Below, piece by piece: positions 1-12,370 of a stretch of 64,000 nucleotides of DNA. A model generated the notes under the pieces. The model was given only the letters and a program-made list of their open reading frames with translations. It was not told the DNA's origin and did not search any database. Both the position numbers and the translations under genes were made by a program. Position 1 is the first letter of the stretch. Each line of letters starts with the position of its first letter. The DNA is from Mytilus trossulus (taxonomy: Eukaryota > Mollusca > Bivalvia > Mytilida > Mytilidae). The stretch spans positions 50,537,164 to 50,601,163 of the forward strand of contig NC_086373.1 of NCBI RefSeq assembly GCF_036588685.1, written 5' to 3'.

Positions 1-611
1 TTCTTATTAGAATAATAATGTCCAAAGGACACACGCATTACCAAGATGTACTACTATAGTCTACTATAGATGAAAAGATAGATAAACTAACAAAAATTTT
101 CCCCTTTTTCCCTTCAAGTCTGATAAGGGGAACCTAAAACATCATTTCCAAAAACAATTAAATAAGTGCATAGTAAAATTTGGATTTTCGGTAAACGTCA
201 TTATGCGGCAGTGGCACCGTCTTGGTTTTTGTGAAAAGTTAAAAGGCTCATGTTTTTGATTTTAACGAACGTTAATTTGCTAATCCGAACATTTCGTTAC
301 CCATATCACTTAACCCTTTTTCTAAATTCTTCAAACGGAGATGTTGTTTACCGTTCACAGAAATTTAGAAACGTTCGTGGTAAGCTTATTCTAAAATGTG
401 AACAATTCAACACTGTAATTAGATCATTGAATATAGTTTTTAGTGGTATTAATATTGATTTTGTTATCAGTAAATTAAAGGCAAACTAAATTTTATTGTT
501 AAATACACATACTTTTGTGGATTCATCGATATTCGTTGGATTTTCGTAGATTTCGTGGGTACAGGGGAACATCAAATTTAAATGTTCAACGAATTACATT
601 TTTTTGGAAGA
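1..611. other. AT-rich sequence, no gene seen
   Basis: A 79-codon open stretch at 250-489 has no recognisable motif and no splice context that links it to a gene. I see nothing else that can be supported here. Confidence 0.5.
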
Positions 612-1245
612 TGTTGACATGAATATCAATTATATGGTCATTTTTATAAATTTCCTGTAATAAAACTTTGATTTTTTTTCTCGAAAAACTAAGGATTTTC
701 TCATCCCAGGAATAGACTACCTCAGCATATTTTGCACTTTTTTATTTTGAATTTTGGGTCAACGCTCTCCAATTTTGTAGTTGTTTGGCTTTATCACTTC
801 TTTTTTATCTGAGCGTCACTGATGAGTCTTATGTAGACAATACGCACGTCTGGCGTATTAAAGCATAATCCTGGTACCTTTGATTACTATTTACAAAACT
901 GGGTGGATGCCAATGCTGGTGGACGTTTCGTCCCCGATGTTATCACCAACCCAGTAGTCAGAACTTCGGTGTTGACATGAATATCAATTATATGGTCATT
1001 TTTTTTTAATTTCCTGTAACAAAACTATGATTTTTTCCGAAAAACTAAGGATTTTCTAATCCAAGGAATAGATTACCTAAGCCGTATTTGGCACATTTTT
1101 TTGGAATTTTGGGTACTCAATGCTCTTCAACTTTGTTATTGTTTGGCTTTATAACTATGTTGATCTGAGAGTCACTGTTGAGTCTTATGTAGACGAAACG
1201 CTCGTCTGGCGTACAAAATTATAATCCTGGTACCGTTGATTACTA
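612..1245 (+). repeat. Two tandem copies of a dispersed repeat ending in a TGTAGAC...CGTCTGGCGTA block
   Basis: The block starting GTTGACATGAATATCAATTA at 612 recurs at 972, about 360 bases on, with scattered substitutions. Both copies run through TCTTATGTAGAC, a CGTCTGGCGTA box and ATAATCCTGGTACC. The same end block occurs at 25440-25556 and, reversed, near 35154-35200. It is a dispersed element that I recall from mussel sequences; no coding capacity is visible. Confidence 0.7.
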
Positions 1246-1560
1246 ATTGAAGGAATGTATGCAGACTTTGCCAAAACCACGGATTAAATATCCACGAATA
1301 TGCAAGTTTTCCCCAATCTATGAAAATTGGTACCAACAAAAATACATGCATCCACAGATTCCATTGGTTGTTGGATGTGCACTGATTGACAATTAAGTCT
1401 TAGATGCACAATTTGTTTTATTTGTTGTTAGTGTCTTTGAACCAGCTGTTAGTAACTGCAAGTACTCTCAGATCTATATTTCGTGTCTTTTTGGTATTGG
1501 GATGTACAAGTACCCCGGCATGTCCAGTCTGTGTTTTTGTTATATGTGTTTCTATTTGTA
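1246..1560. other. No feature seen
   Basis: AT-rich sequence between two repeats; no exon, hairpin or tandem unit could be supported. Confidence 0.4.
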
Positions 1561-1965
1561 TCCATCTGATGAGTTTAGCTTTTTTTAACTAATTGTTATA
1601 GTTCGTACTTATGTTGTACTGTTACACCACTGTCATAGGTTAACAGAGGGCTGGAATCCCACTAACATGTTTAACCCTGCCACATTCTGTTTGTTTGTGC
1701 CTATCCCAAGTGCGGAAACTGATATCAGTGGTTGTCATTTGTTGATGTGTTACAGATTTGTTTTGGTCCTTATTTTTGTACATAAATTAGGCTGTTACTT
1801 TTCTTGTTTGAAATGTTATATGTTTGTCCTTTTGGGGCATTTTATAGCAGACTATGCAGTTTGGGCTTTGCTCATTGTTGAAAGCCGTATGGTAACATAT
1901 AATTCTTGTGACATTGGTCTTTTGTTGAGAGTTGTGTCATAGGCAATCATACCACATCTTCTTTT
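1561..1965 (+). repeat. Dispersed SINE-like repeat, family R1
   Basis: This family is recognised by TTATGTTGTACTGTTA, then 'AACCCYGCCACATTCTG', 'TGGTTGTCATTTGTT', a 'GGGCTTTGCTCATTGTTGAA' block and the end GGCAATCATACCACATCTT followed by T/A-rich sequence. Similar copies lie at 8545-8945, 33540-33770 and 61535-61735 (plus strand) and at 17515-17850, 21300-21600, 25145-25245, 25640-25830, 36155-36510 and 39210-39760 (minus strand). Confidence 0.75.
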
Positions 1966-2979
1966 TTATATTAGTTATATGTAGTCGTGTGTCTGTCCAA
2001 AGCCTGTTTTTCAGTTGTTGCCATTTTATAATTGTCATATTTTTATTTTTTTGTGTGTTTTACATAAATCACTGTTATTTTCATTTTGAATTGCAATCAT
2101 GTCACATCTGATTGGCAACCATTCTCATCTTTTTATATATATATTAAGGAACAGATCTTTATTCACTGCAAGAAAATTGACTGAACAATACTGAATTTAC
2201 CATAGTGGACAAGTCTGAAAATTGACTGAAAGACTGAATATGACTTTATAAATGAAGGTTCAGTCTTTTTAAAAAGTTGCTTAGATCAAAATGACTGTTT
2301 CAGTCCAAATTGGTTTACTAGTGTTAACATTGAAAATAAACCATGAGAAACTGATATCAGTGGTTGTCATTTGTTGATGTGTTACAGATTTGTTTTGGTC
2401 CTTATTTTTGTACATAAATTAGGCTGTTACTTTTCTTGTTTGAAATGTTATATGTTTGTCCTTTTGGGGCATTTTATAGCAGACTATGCAGTTTGGGCTT
2501 TGCTCATTGTTGAAAGCCGTATGGTAACATATAATTCTTGTGACATTGGTCTTTTGTTGAGAGTTGTGTCATAGGCAATCATACCACATCTTCTTTTTTT
2601 ATATTAGTTATATGTAGTCGTGTGTCTGTCCAAAGCCTGTTTTTCAGTTGTTGCCATTTTATAATTGTCATATTTTTATTTTTTTGTGTGTTTTACATAA
2701 ATCACTGTTATTTTCATTTTGAATTGCAATCATGTCACATCTGATTGGCAACCATTCTCATCTTTTTATATATATATTAAGGAACAGATCTTTATTCACT
2801 GCAAGAAAATTGACTGAACAATACTGAATTTACCATAGTGGACAAGTCTGAAAATTGACTGAAAGACTGAATATGACTTTATAAATGGAGGTTCAGTCTT
2901 TTTAAAAAGTTGCTTAGATCAAAATGACTGTTTCAGTCCAAATTGGTTTACTAGTGTTAACATTGAAAATAAACCATGA
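1715..2979 (+). repeat. Near-identical tandem duplication, period about 632 bp
   Basis: Unit 1 (1715-2346) and unit 2 (2347-2979) match almost base for base, including the R1 repeat end and a following segment with several GACTGAA/CAGTC motifs. Differences seen are one extra T in a T-run and one A/G change in the segment before TTCAGTCTTTTT. The R1 sequence upstream of 1715 is not duplicated. Confidence 0.9.
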
Positions 2980-2984
2980 AAAGC

Positions 2985-3265
2985 AGTCATGGTCAGGTGC
3001 AACCTGCTAGACAGTTAGTATTATGTACACCTTACAAATATTCCTTACACTAAAAACAGCTCATCTATTTCTTAAAATATCTAAGAAACAGAGCAAGCAA
3101 AAACTTCCTGTTGAACCATGAAAATGAGTTAAAGGTCTGATGAAACCTGTCAGTCTGACATGAACACCTTACAACTATCCAACATCCTAAATAAAGCTGA
3201 TCTATTGCTTTTGAATTCAGAGATACAGACTTGACCATGAAAACTTCATGAGGTCAAGGAAAATG
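2985..3265 (-). repeat. Degenerate units of the family E tandem element
   Basis: Two units containing 'ACACCTTACAA', 'CTGATCTATTGC', 'GACTTGACCATGAAAAC' and 'ATGAGGTCAAGG' read as the reverse of the units in the element at the right edge of the window (63309-64000). No hairpin start is visible, so this is a fragment. Confidence 0.55.
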
Positions 3266-4045
3266 GATAAATCACAGAAAGAAGAAAATAAGTAGAGATA
3301 ATTCAAACCAATTGTGAAATGTTCTAGCATTGTTTGAGGAGAATTTTAACAATAAATAAACAAAAACAGAGAAAAATAAATGCAAAGGAACTATTCACAG
3401 TGTTTTTAAAGTTAATTTCTTATGATCCAAGCCTATCTTAAAAATTGAAATTGAAAAAATAATTTGCAAATCATCTTAAATTGATCAAATTTAAACATGA
3501 CAAAGCAATATGTTTGACAATGGAATATCTGTTGTGGAATACTTATAATAAACAAACACATATTTAAAATATTTATGCATTATTTATGATACATACTAAA
3601 AATTATCACAGATACATAAATTAAAGGCATATACATAATAAAATCAACAACAAAGGACAAAAAAATCTGTAAATTATCAGCATTATACTGTGTTATTCTT
3701 AACAAAACAATTATTTAATGGTTGTCTGAGATAAATGCAATGCAATCTTAAATACAGGTGAGATCTAAGTGAATGTGAAATTTACAACACAAAATGAGAA
3801 CAATAATGATGAACTACTACTGCTCGCTAACCAAAATGCCCTCTTCTTTACAGATCATAAATCCTAAAGTCAATCTTTCTTTTATTTTTCTTCATATCTA
3901 ACTTGTTATGTGCTTATCTCTGCTGTCATAATAGGTATTATGTAAATATATTCATAAATCATAAAAGATGACTCATGCAAATTCTGGGATTAAAAATTTT
4001 CAAATTGCATTGCCAACCCTGTCAACAGCCTCAAACAAGCACCAG
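3266..4045. other. AT-rich flank below the FBXW9-like gene
   Basis: Probably 3' untranslated or intergenic sequence of the FBXW9-like gene; TTTATT at 4046-4051 (AATAAA on the minus strand) marks one possible transcript end. Nothing else stands out. Confidence 0.4.
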
Positions 4046-4115
4046 TTTATTTACTATTGTAGAATATCTGCACTCTTCCCAATTTCATCTGTTATTTTTC
4101 CAGACTCTAAATAGT

Positions 4116-7100
4116 TTAGTACCAAGTATCTTTTGGTCTCCAAATACGTACTGAGACATCACTTCCTGCACTTGCTAATACTCCATTCTGATAAGATATC
4201 TGAAACAAAATTATATACATATAAATATTGTAAATACAAATAAACTTGCTATTGAAGATAGTTTGCTGACACTGAAAAAGCAAAATAGACATACAAAACT
4301 GATTGTTAAGATCAATAAAAGCTTTTCAAGTAATTCTATTCACTAATTCAGTATTTCAACTATAAGACATAGGAGTCAATGCCAATGTTTATGTGTTTTT
4401 TCCATATCTGAAACCTCATCAGTAGTTGTCTTTTGTTATGTATATAGGTTATATAGTCATTTAGATTATTTAGTATTGATGTTTTATTATTGATAGTTAC
4501 TTAAGTCTCTATTAAAATTATTCACAACTGTTTAGTTTAAACATATTTTATTGTTCCAAAAAGAGACAAATGGATTAGACACAAGTTTTCCAACTTAGTA
4601 ACGTCTTCTCCAATATATACATAAATATACACATGAATGAACATTACATAAATTTGACTTTAACCAATTATTATTTTAGCATGAAGATATAAAAAATAAA
4701 TTACATATAAATTTTTAGAATCGAATCAATGGATATTTAACACTTAATATAACCAATCGAATGCGCCTATTTTCAGAAGAAATAAATGCAAACACACCGA
4801 ACTGTAAATTAAATATGTTAGTGTACATGACAAGTGACTTTAGTCATGTGTGTGTAAGAATTTGTTTAAATGTAAATTACACACTCATAGTTTATAGTTA
4901 CGGATTAACAGAAAAACGGAATAAATCTACACGTAATTGTAAGTATCAATTTTGTTTTTTACTTAAAGATCCATTGAAACGTTTCAGAATACAAAAGACA
5001 ATCATAAAGATCATTCGATTATCGTTCCCAAAAGAGCATACATACATTGATCATGTTCTAGTAAGATCTGTTACAGAATAAGGTTGTCAAAGTTGAGAAA
5101 AACGCTTGGTACTTTTTATATACTTTTGTACAGATAGAAAAACACTATCATTTTCTTCAGAACTCAAAGACTCATCACCAGAGAGCAATAACTCAATTGT
5201 AATATTGATAGCAAAAACATTGATTTCATTCATCATTAATAGTCTTTCTGATGAAAAATTGTTACAATATAATAAATAATGTTTAGCATCTTCATTGATG
5301 AAGCCACATAAACAATTGGCATCTTGTACTAAGTTTGCATTAAACAAATCAGATTGAAGAGTGCTACAATGGTTTCGCAACCTTGCATGTAATACAGATA
5401 GTAAGCGGTCTCCAGAGCAAAAATGACTCGGAGGTTTTTTATTCTTATAGTATAACATGTGCAATTTGCTTTTAAATGATGAAAATGTTGGACTCTGTCT
5501 AATAATAATATCTAAAGTGTTCCACAATGTTATGGATGCTTTAGAGCTTTACATGAGTTGCAAAGTGAACATATCAGTATCCCACTATTTTCAAATACTA
5601 CTGTCTGTATTTTTTTTAATTCAAAGTTGAAACCATACTTTGGCAAATCAAGAAAAAAAATATTTACAGATTCAGCAAGCCTGAGCATCCATATCTGAGG
5701 TTCCATTTTTTTAAAAGGGAGATAAGTTTTCTTTAAAAAAAAAGACATAAATTACCCTTGCAACTTCTCCTTCATGTGCAGTCAGAGTGTTGATGGTGCC
5801 TGGATTTAAACTGGGTTCCAAAACCTTGATGGTAGTATCAGTACAACATGTAAACAGGGCACCAGGTGTGTATATAATGCCTGTAACTTTTCCTGTATGA
5901 CCAACATCACAACTCTGAAAAACAAAGTACATAAGAGAGAGATAAACATTGACTGTTTCTTGAGAAGGGTTTCTTCAAAACTATCTGTGTTAGTCTATTT
6001 GTTTTTAACATAGTGTGTTTATTTTGGTATCAATGCTAAAAGTTTAAACACCATCTTCACTTCCATATATTCTTTTCATGTGACCTGTATTCCTGTTGAT
6101 ATTGATGTGTGTACTAAATAGCCACACATTAATTTAATATGCATATAAGGATCAATAATATTTTTATTTGGTAATCTCACAATCATATTATTTTTGTAAT
6201 GAATCAGTGAAATTAAAAATGCTTATTACTTATACAATATCTTTTCCTCCTTGTAGAATTTGCCACACAAGATTTTTACCCTATGAAAAATACTTAAAAT
6301 AATTTCAATTTTACCTCCATTGCAAGATTAGCAAAATAAAACAACCAAAGAAAATTTGTCATGAGTATCATAAAAATGTTTTCTGTATTAACAAAAGCTT
6401 AAATTTTTATTAATAATAAAATTTATTCATATTAAATATTATTTGAAATTCCAAGAAATAGGTTCCAATACCTCTATGTGTTTAAACTGTCCACAAGTTG
6501 TATTATACACATGTATACCACCAGTCTTATCTCCTACCCATAACTGTCGGTGTCCTAAATTTAAACTCATAGGATAACTCTCTAACTGAAATAAATAAAA
6601 ATAACTAATAAAACCTTCACACTATTTTAATAAGCATGAGTTAGAATAAGGTTTCAGATACCTATTAAATACTTTTTTTTATTTAATAATTCAATTAAAA
6701 TGCTCAAAACTTTGCTGATTCCCTATATTGGGTTATTTCTTCTGCTTGCGTTTTAGGCGACAAAGATTTTTCCTACATTGTTATCTCCACTTGATTATTC
6801 ATCATACAGCAAATATACCTTACAATTAATATCAAATAAGCCCTTTCTAAGTTCATAGATATTTTTTCCAGTTTAACTTTGAGTTTCCAAATCTTAATTT
6901 ATCGATTTCAGTATTTTCTAAAATGCTGTGCATGTACAACTTTTCTGCATATTCTTTATGGATATCACTACATACTGTGTCCAAAATTGAAGTGGTACTT
7001 TTATAGTAATAACTTCATGTTTCTTTTGTCCATTCCTGTATCGAAGAGGCTTTAATTTTTTTTAATAACAATAAACTTTAAATTGGTTATAGGTACCAAA

Positions 7101-10100
7101 TTCATCCTCTCAGAATCTTACCAAAACACTGGTACCAGTAATTTTTACCTGTATAGTTTTATAAACACTGGTACCATTGATTTTTACCTATATAGTTTTA
7201 TAAATACTGGTACCAGTGATTTTTACCTGTATAGTTTTATAAACACTGGTACCAGTGATTTTTACCTGTATAGTTTTATAAACACTGGTACCAGTGATTT
7301 TTACCTGTATAGTTTTATAAACTGTTCCTGCTCTTCTATCGTAGATTGCTATGGTTTTATCTTCACTTCCTGTTACAACGTAATTCTCATCGGCAGCCAA
7401 ACATAACACTGGGCCACGGTGATACTTTCTCTTTTTCATCGTATTTTCTCTGGGATCTATAGAATATACTAGCTGATCAAAACCACATCCAAAAATCATG
7501 TTATCCTCCATATGCAATCCTAGGATAGCTGATCGACACCTGAAACGAAACAAAACATCATTTTATCCTCTATATGTAATCCAAGGATAGCTGATCCACA
7601 CCTGAAACGAAACAAAAAATATATTATCCTCTATATGTAAATTTAGGATAGCTAATCAACACTTGGAACAAACCCAAAAACCATCCTCTCTATGTGCTAT
7701 CCTAAAATAAGTGATCGACACATGAAAACTTCTGATTTCTATGATTAAATTCAGCATAAAAGATGCTTTTTTCTAGATATAAGTAATAAACTTAAATTTA
7801 TCTATTATTTTATCCTTCTTCTAAAAATTTACAATTAGGTTTTAATACAAGATTTTTTAAACAGCTTTTGTCAAGTTTACAAAAAAATATGAGTTTACAA
7901 GGTATGCATTTATAATGAGTAAATTCAAGATTTTCTATTGAGAAATACTTTTTATGTTTGCTGCACATAAATAGTTTTTATAACTTGATCCAATATTTTT
8001 TACGAAAATTGGCTCTTTTTATGTTATCCTGCAAAAAGTTTCATAATTGAAATATTATGTAATTTTTCTAAAACATTTATCTTACTTGAATGATTGTGTT
8101 TCTACAACACCTGCCTCCAGATCCCACATCTTAATGTATCTATCCCATGATCCTGTGCAGAGGGTTTTGTCATTAGATGTCAGCGACCAAATCCAACCCT
8201 AAATAAAATGACACAATGTAAAAAGTTAAATTAAAAGTACTAACATAGTCTTACTATAAATATCTTTATGTTGACAAAAAATTCCTCAAATTTGCATTGA
8301 TTTAAGGGCAAATGTGAGAAATTTCGGACATTTTTAAATGTCAGTACAATTTGAATGGAAAATAACTTGCTCTTAATCAACTTTTACTACAGATACTTAT
8401 TTTTTTCAACTAGTTTAAGAAAGAATATTTAACAAATCCTTTGCAAGATATGAATAAGCGGCATTGTTGGATATTATTGCTTTCTATTTCTGAAATATGG
8501 ATATTAATGTTTGAAATTCAAAGAAATGCTATATTTTTTGTCTATCTAATGAGCTAAGCCTTTTTCAACTGATTTTTATAGTTCGTTTCTTATGTTGTAC
8601 TGTTATAGGGGGAGGGTTGGGATCAGGCTAACATGTTTAACCCCGCCACATTATTTATGTATGTGTCTGTCCCAAGTCAGGAGCCTGTAATTCAGTGGTT
8701 GTCGTTTGTTAATGTGTTACATATTTGTTTTTCGTTCATTTTTTTACATAAATAAGGCCGTTAGTTTTCTCGTTTGAATTGTTTTACATTGTCTTATCGG
8801 GACCTTTTATAGCTGACTTTGCGGTATGGGCTTTGCTCATTGTTGAAGGCCGTATGGTGACCTATAGTTGTTAATGTTTGTGTCATTTTAGTCTTTTGTG
8901 GATAGTTGTCTCATTGGCAATCATACCACATCTTGTTTTTTATAAGAAATATAACAAATATTGTCATAAAATTTTACTGTATATTTTTTTTTATAATTCA
9001 TTATCAACTATATTAATTATGTCTCTATTTACCTTATGTGCTTTGTCGCTGGCATACACTTTCATCTCATTCTGTTTAGTAGTGGTAGGGTCATACTTAG
9101 ACAGATCTAATAAGGTTAAATATCGATCTCTTGATCCTGAAGCTAAAAGTCTGCCATTCTAAAAATAGAATGAAACAACTACAACATTAATCAACAAAAT
9201 ATACTTGGTAGATCTACTACATGTATATCACTTTATTGTTGAAAAAAAAGGAACTTACCGGTAAAGTGGAACTGACTAGCTGGATGCAAATGTGTCTACA
9301 AAACCTTTCATAAAAATAGAGGCACAAGTGTATTGAACATTTAGACTGATTTTCAAGACTATGTAGTAATTGAAGATTGTTTGTGTAATGAATTTGTCAG
9401 CAAATAAAGGAAAATATCAAAACTATGAGTTTCACAAGGAATCAAAGTTGTTAACACAGGTGTAATCAAAATGTTAACTTTGCTACATTTCATTTTTTTC
9501 TGTACTTTACAAAAAAATCAGGATAACACAAGTACTTTAATATTTGCAAATAATGCTTTTCAATTATAAACGCAATTTATTACAGTGTATGCTAGTCAGA
9601 ATAAATTAAGCAAAACTTTTCATGTTTGTTATTTTAGTGTTGACTTCTGAGCCTTGTTACATGTAGTTGTTGTCAGTGTATAAAGGTGTTCTAGGATATT
9701 TGAAAATTGAAGTCAGATCTCTGGAGTCTGGACTTTCTGTGGAACATCACTTTATATCTGAAGTTCAGTGGTTGTCATAGTTGTGGATGGTTTCTACTTT
9801 TAACTGTTTTTCATTTATTGGTGATGTATAATCAGACTGTTCTTTTGAATCTTTTTAATTTTAATTTAATTCAACCTGCCCCTTGAAAAGCTTTCTATAC
9901 AAAGTTGATTGCACTCATTGATGAAGGCCACTCTTTGACATGTACAGATATAATTGTTTACATCTTTGTTTTTTTTTTAATTTCAATGCTGGCTGTCTCA
10001 TTGAATATCATAATACATTTTTATTCCTTATTTCAAAAAAACCTTTACAACTTATCTATATTTACAAGGATTAAAAGCAAAAAATATTGTATGGTTTTGA

Positions 10101-12310
10101 TAATTGTCATTTGATAAGGACCTTAAATGATCTGCACATATTTTTTCCTTGTTAATGAGGGGCATTATCAGGTTGCTGTCTCATTAATGAGGTTAACCTA
10201 ATTCCTCTCCTTTTATGAGGGTCTGGATGGAGGTTCTTAATTTCTGCATTCCTTAATTTTTTCTAGGTTATTTTTCTCTATGACTTTTTTTCTAACCCAA
10301 ACTTTCAGCACACCATTACTTTTAATACTTCATTGTATATATTTTGGTCCATTTCTATGTATTCTTAATTTTTCTTGGCCCAATATTTTCTATTCTGTAA
10401 TTCCCATCCAGACCCACTTTCAATTTTAAGTTTTAAATGTTTCCTCTTACTTCCATCAAATGAACTGAATCCACTGGAGCAAATATAGTATCTTTATACA
10501 AGATGGATTCTGTCTGATTCTTTGGATCTGACCATACTCGACAACACTTCTCTCTTTGTATACAAGCTTCTTGCCAATCAAAATCTTCATCTGAAAGATA
10601 AAAAAAGAATATAAATGTTTAAAGATCAGAAAGTAATGGCTAGTGTTTGATTTGATATATTAAATTAAACTAACATACCTATTCAAATACAGCCAATTAT
10701 CTGCTTAAATTGGCTTTTCCTTAATTATTTTTAGTTGCAAGAAAGATTCAAATTAAATAAGACAAACTTCATCTTTGATTTATAAGAAGTAAGATGTCGT
10801 TACATTTATGGGATTTATTCTTGGTTATTTATATACATACATGTATATCTCAATAATATTACCATGTTTACCTTGTCAGCCTTTATAAAAAATAATACAA
10901 GATAAAAAAGAATTGTATCCTGATTTAGAAAAATAACTCGCAAAATGATTGCCTGATATTGTCCTAATCAATTTCAGTGTAATTTTTTATTTAGTCAATT
11001 AGAATTATCTCCTTTATACCATTGACTTTAAAAAAAATCAGTTTGAGATCTAGTTTCTGAATATCTTTGGTTGATATTGTTCTAATGATTAATATTTTGC
11101 AGGGTTTCCCCTGGGTCAATTATTTTTTTCGCCACCTCTTTCGCCAAAACAATATATTTTTCGCCACTTTATTATTTTTTTCGCCAAATAACATGACTAT
11201 ATTTTCGTTTTAAATTTACATTTTTTTTCTACCCCCTCCCCCTTTCCCTTAAGTAAGATGATTTTGCCCATTGTGTCTATGATTATGCTCTCAAACTTAT
11301 TTTAGAGTTTACATGTTAATGAATAAACACTAAAAATTTACTTTAAAACAACAGATTTTTTTTAATTTAAAAGGGAAAACTATTCATTGTATTTTAACCA
11401 ACTTTTCTAATTGATTGGGCCACTATACTTTTAATAATAAAGAAGATATACGTCCTGGAATATAACAAAATTAATGGACATGTTTTGGTTATATAATACC
11501 AGTATAGTTCGTATAGGAAAAGTTTCTTTAAAAGAAAAATACTGATGTTCCCTTTTGAACTAAGAAGTCTTTTTACAACAATGCAAAAGCTTTTATCACA
11601 CGAAATTGATCCCTCGTTTCATGTGTAGTCATTACATTGAAGGGCTACTCTCCTTCGAGCCAACCTTTTAGATAGATTTCTTCATAACGACAGTTTTGTA
11701 TCACATCAGGTGAGGCAAATTGACCTTATAAATTTCATATTAAAACAATAGCACACTCAGTGTGTAACAAATCTATCCTGATTTTGTTATCACACCATTT
11801 TTTTAACTTTTTTTTTTAAATGGTTTTAAAATAGTATACAAATTTATAAGGTCAATTTGCCTCACCTGATGTGATCTTTATTGATCCAATAATTCCCATT
11901 TTCGGACATTTGCAGACTATTTTATTCAAAGTTATAATCTATATTATACCTGAAACAGGTGGATATGGTTTGGGCCACCTTTTCCTAATTCTGGTTATCC
12001 AATATGAATCACCTTCAAATAAGTCTTTGAACAACTGACACACTTTGCTGAACGTGTGAATTACAAAACCTGCTTCCAAGAAATTGCATATATGTATCAA
12101 TAATTCAAGAGGTAATTTGTCTAAAGTTAGAGAGTCGATTGAAAGCTGTGATAATTCAGATATTGGGTCATAATTTCCTCCTTGGTCGTCATAGTCTGAT
12201 GCAGGAAATTGTTGGTTGAGATTTCTATCAAAGTTTGAGTAAAGTGTACTGTCTGTGATGCTGTCTGGATCTTTTTGCTTGATATTGTTTTCATCCTTGT
12301 TCTGTTCCAT
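4116..12310 (-). CDS. FBXW9: F-box/WD40 repeat protein, FBXW9-like (8 exons)
   Basis: Exons (high to low): 12310-11950, 10590-10451, 9158-9033, 8198-8086, 7539-7305, 6585-6472, 5914-5756, 4199-4116. All introns are GT-AG and phases join cleanly to a 443-residue protein; as I recall, human FBXW9 is about 458. The start chosen is the Met of MEQNKDEN; an upstream in-frame Met at 12370 is possible but has no conserved look. An acidic, Asn-rich N-terminus is followed by an F-box at about residues 62-105 (LDKLPLELL, then SYWITRIRKRWPKPYPP). WD40 repeats run from about residue 160 to the end, with clear SGSRDRYLTLLDL, TGSWDRYIKMWDL, TGSEDKTIAIYD and SAGSDVSVRIW strands. By family, F-box/WD proteins are substrate receptors of SCF (Skp1-Cullin1) ubiquitin ligases; the substrate here is unknown. 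Exon 5 is flanked by tandem repeats at both splice sites. A minus-strand AATAAA at 4051-4046 is a candidate poly(A) signal. Family call firm; the exact ortholog rests on memory of exon sequence similarity. Confidence 0.9.
4540..5565 (-). mobile_element. 5'-truncated non-LTR retrotransposon (LINE), ORF2 C-terminus and 3' tail
   Basis: The minus strand encodes the end of a LINE ORF2: TLWNTLDIIIRQSPTFSSF, then a cysteine/histidine cluster (CLCGF...DAKHYLLYC) in the region where many CR1/jockey-like elements carry a C-terminal zinc-binding motif. The frame is open from about 5565 to the stop at 5087; the reverse transcriptase core is missing. Downstream on the minus strand lies a low-complexity TATATATTT 3' region ending near an AATAAA-like signal at about 4545. 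It sits in the last intron of the FBXW9-like gene, in the same orientation as that gene. Confidence 0.75.
7142..7330 (-). repeat. 39-bp minisatellite over the 5' splice site of FBXW9 exon 5
   Basis: Five copies of a 39-base unit, each containing the exon end TATAAAACTATACAG and the donor GTAAAAATC. Donor-type exon ends fall at 7305, 7266, 7227, 7188 and 7149. Read from the exon, the unit is VYKTIQVKITGTS, 13 codons in frame. In the fourth copy the CAG before the donor has become TAG, which closes the frame at 7190-7188. Confidence 0.92.
7500..7735 (-). repeat. Degenerate tandem copies of the exon 5 acceptor and exon start
   Basis: The exon 5 start (TTATCCTCCATATGCAATCC on the plus strand, through the CTGAAACGAAAC acceptor tract) recurs upstream at about 7562-7612, 7621-7675 and 7681-7730, with increasing divergence. 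The first two acceptors are 62 bases apart, not a multiple of three. Confidence 0.8.
8545..8945 (+). repeat. R1 dispersed repeat in FBXW9 intron
   Basis: Carries the TTATGTTGTACTGTTA start, the 'CCCCGCCACATTA' block and the GGCAATCATACCACATCTT end. It lies just below exon 3 of the FBXW9-like gene, in the opposite orientation to that gene. Confidence 0.75.
11100..11215. repeat. Short block with repeated TTTCGCCA motif
   Basis: TTTTCGCCA or TTTCGCCA occurs four times in about 90 bases after a GGTTTCCCCTGGGTCAATTA stretch. It looks like a dispersed repeat fragment; function unknown. Confidence 0.45.
11700..11875. mobile_element. Foldback MITE with about 34-bp inverted ends
   Basis: The left end ATCACATCAGGTGAGGCAAA... 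and its exact reverse complement at the right end share about 34 bases, with no coding capacity between. Length is 176 bp. No certain target duplication can be seen. It lies in intron 1 of the FBXW9-like gene, 75 bases below the exon 1 donor. Confidence 0.85.
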
Positions 12311-12370
12311 AGTAGCTGTTCTTAAAGTAAAAATCAATGCGATTTGACAATATGAAAATATACAACCCAA

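Noticed and set aside
250..489. 79-codon plus-strand open stretch
   Set aside because: No domain, no matching exon partner, ordinary AT-rich composition; chance open frame.
4761..5081. 106-codon plus-strand open stretch
   Set aside because: It is antisense to the 3' region of the minus-strand LINE fragment.
8878..9162. 94-codon plus-strand open stretch
   Set aside because: It covers the end of an R1 repeat and the antisense of FBXW9 exon 3.
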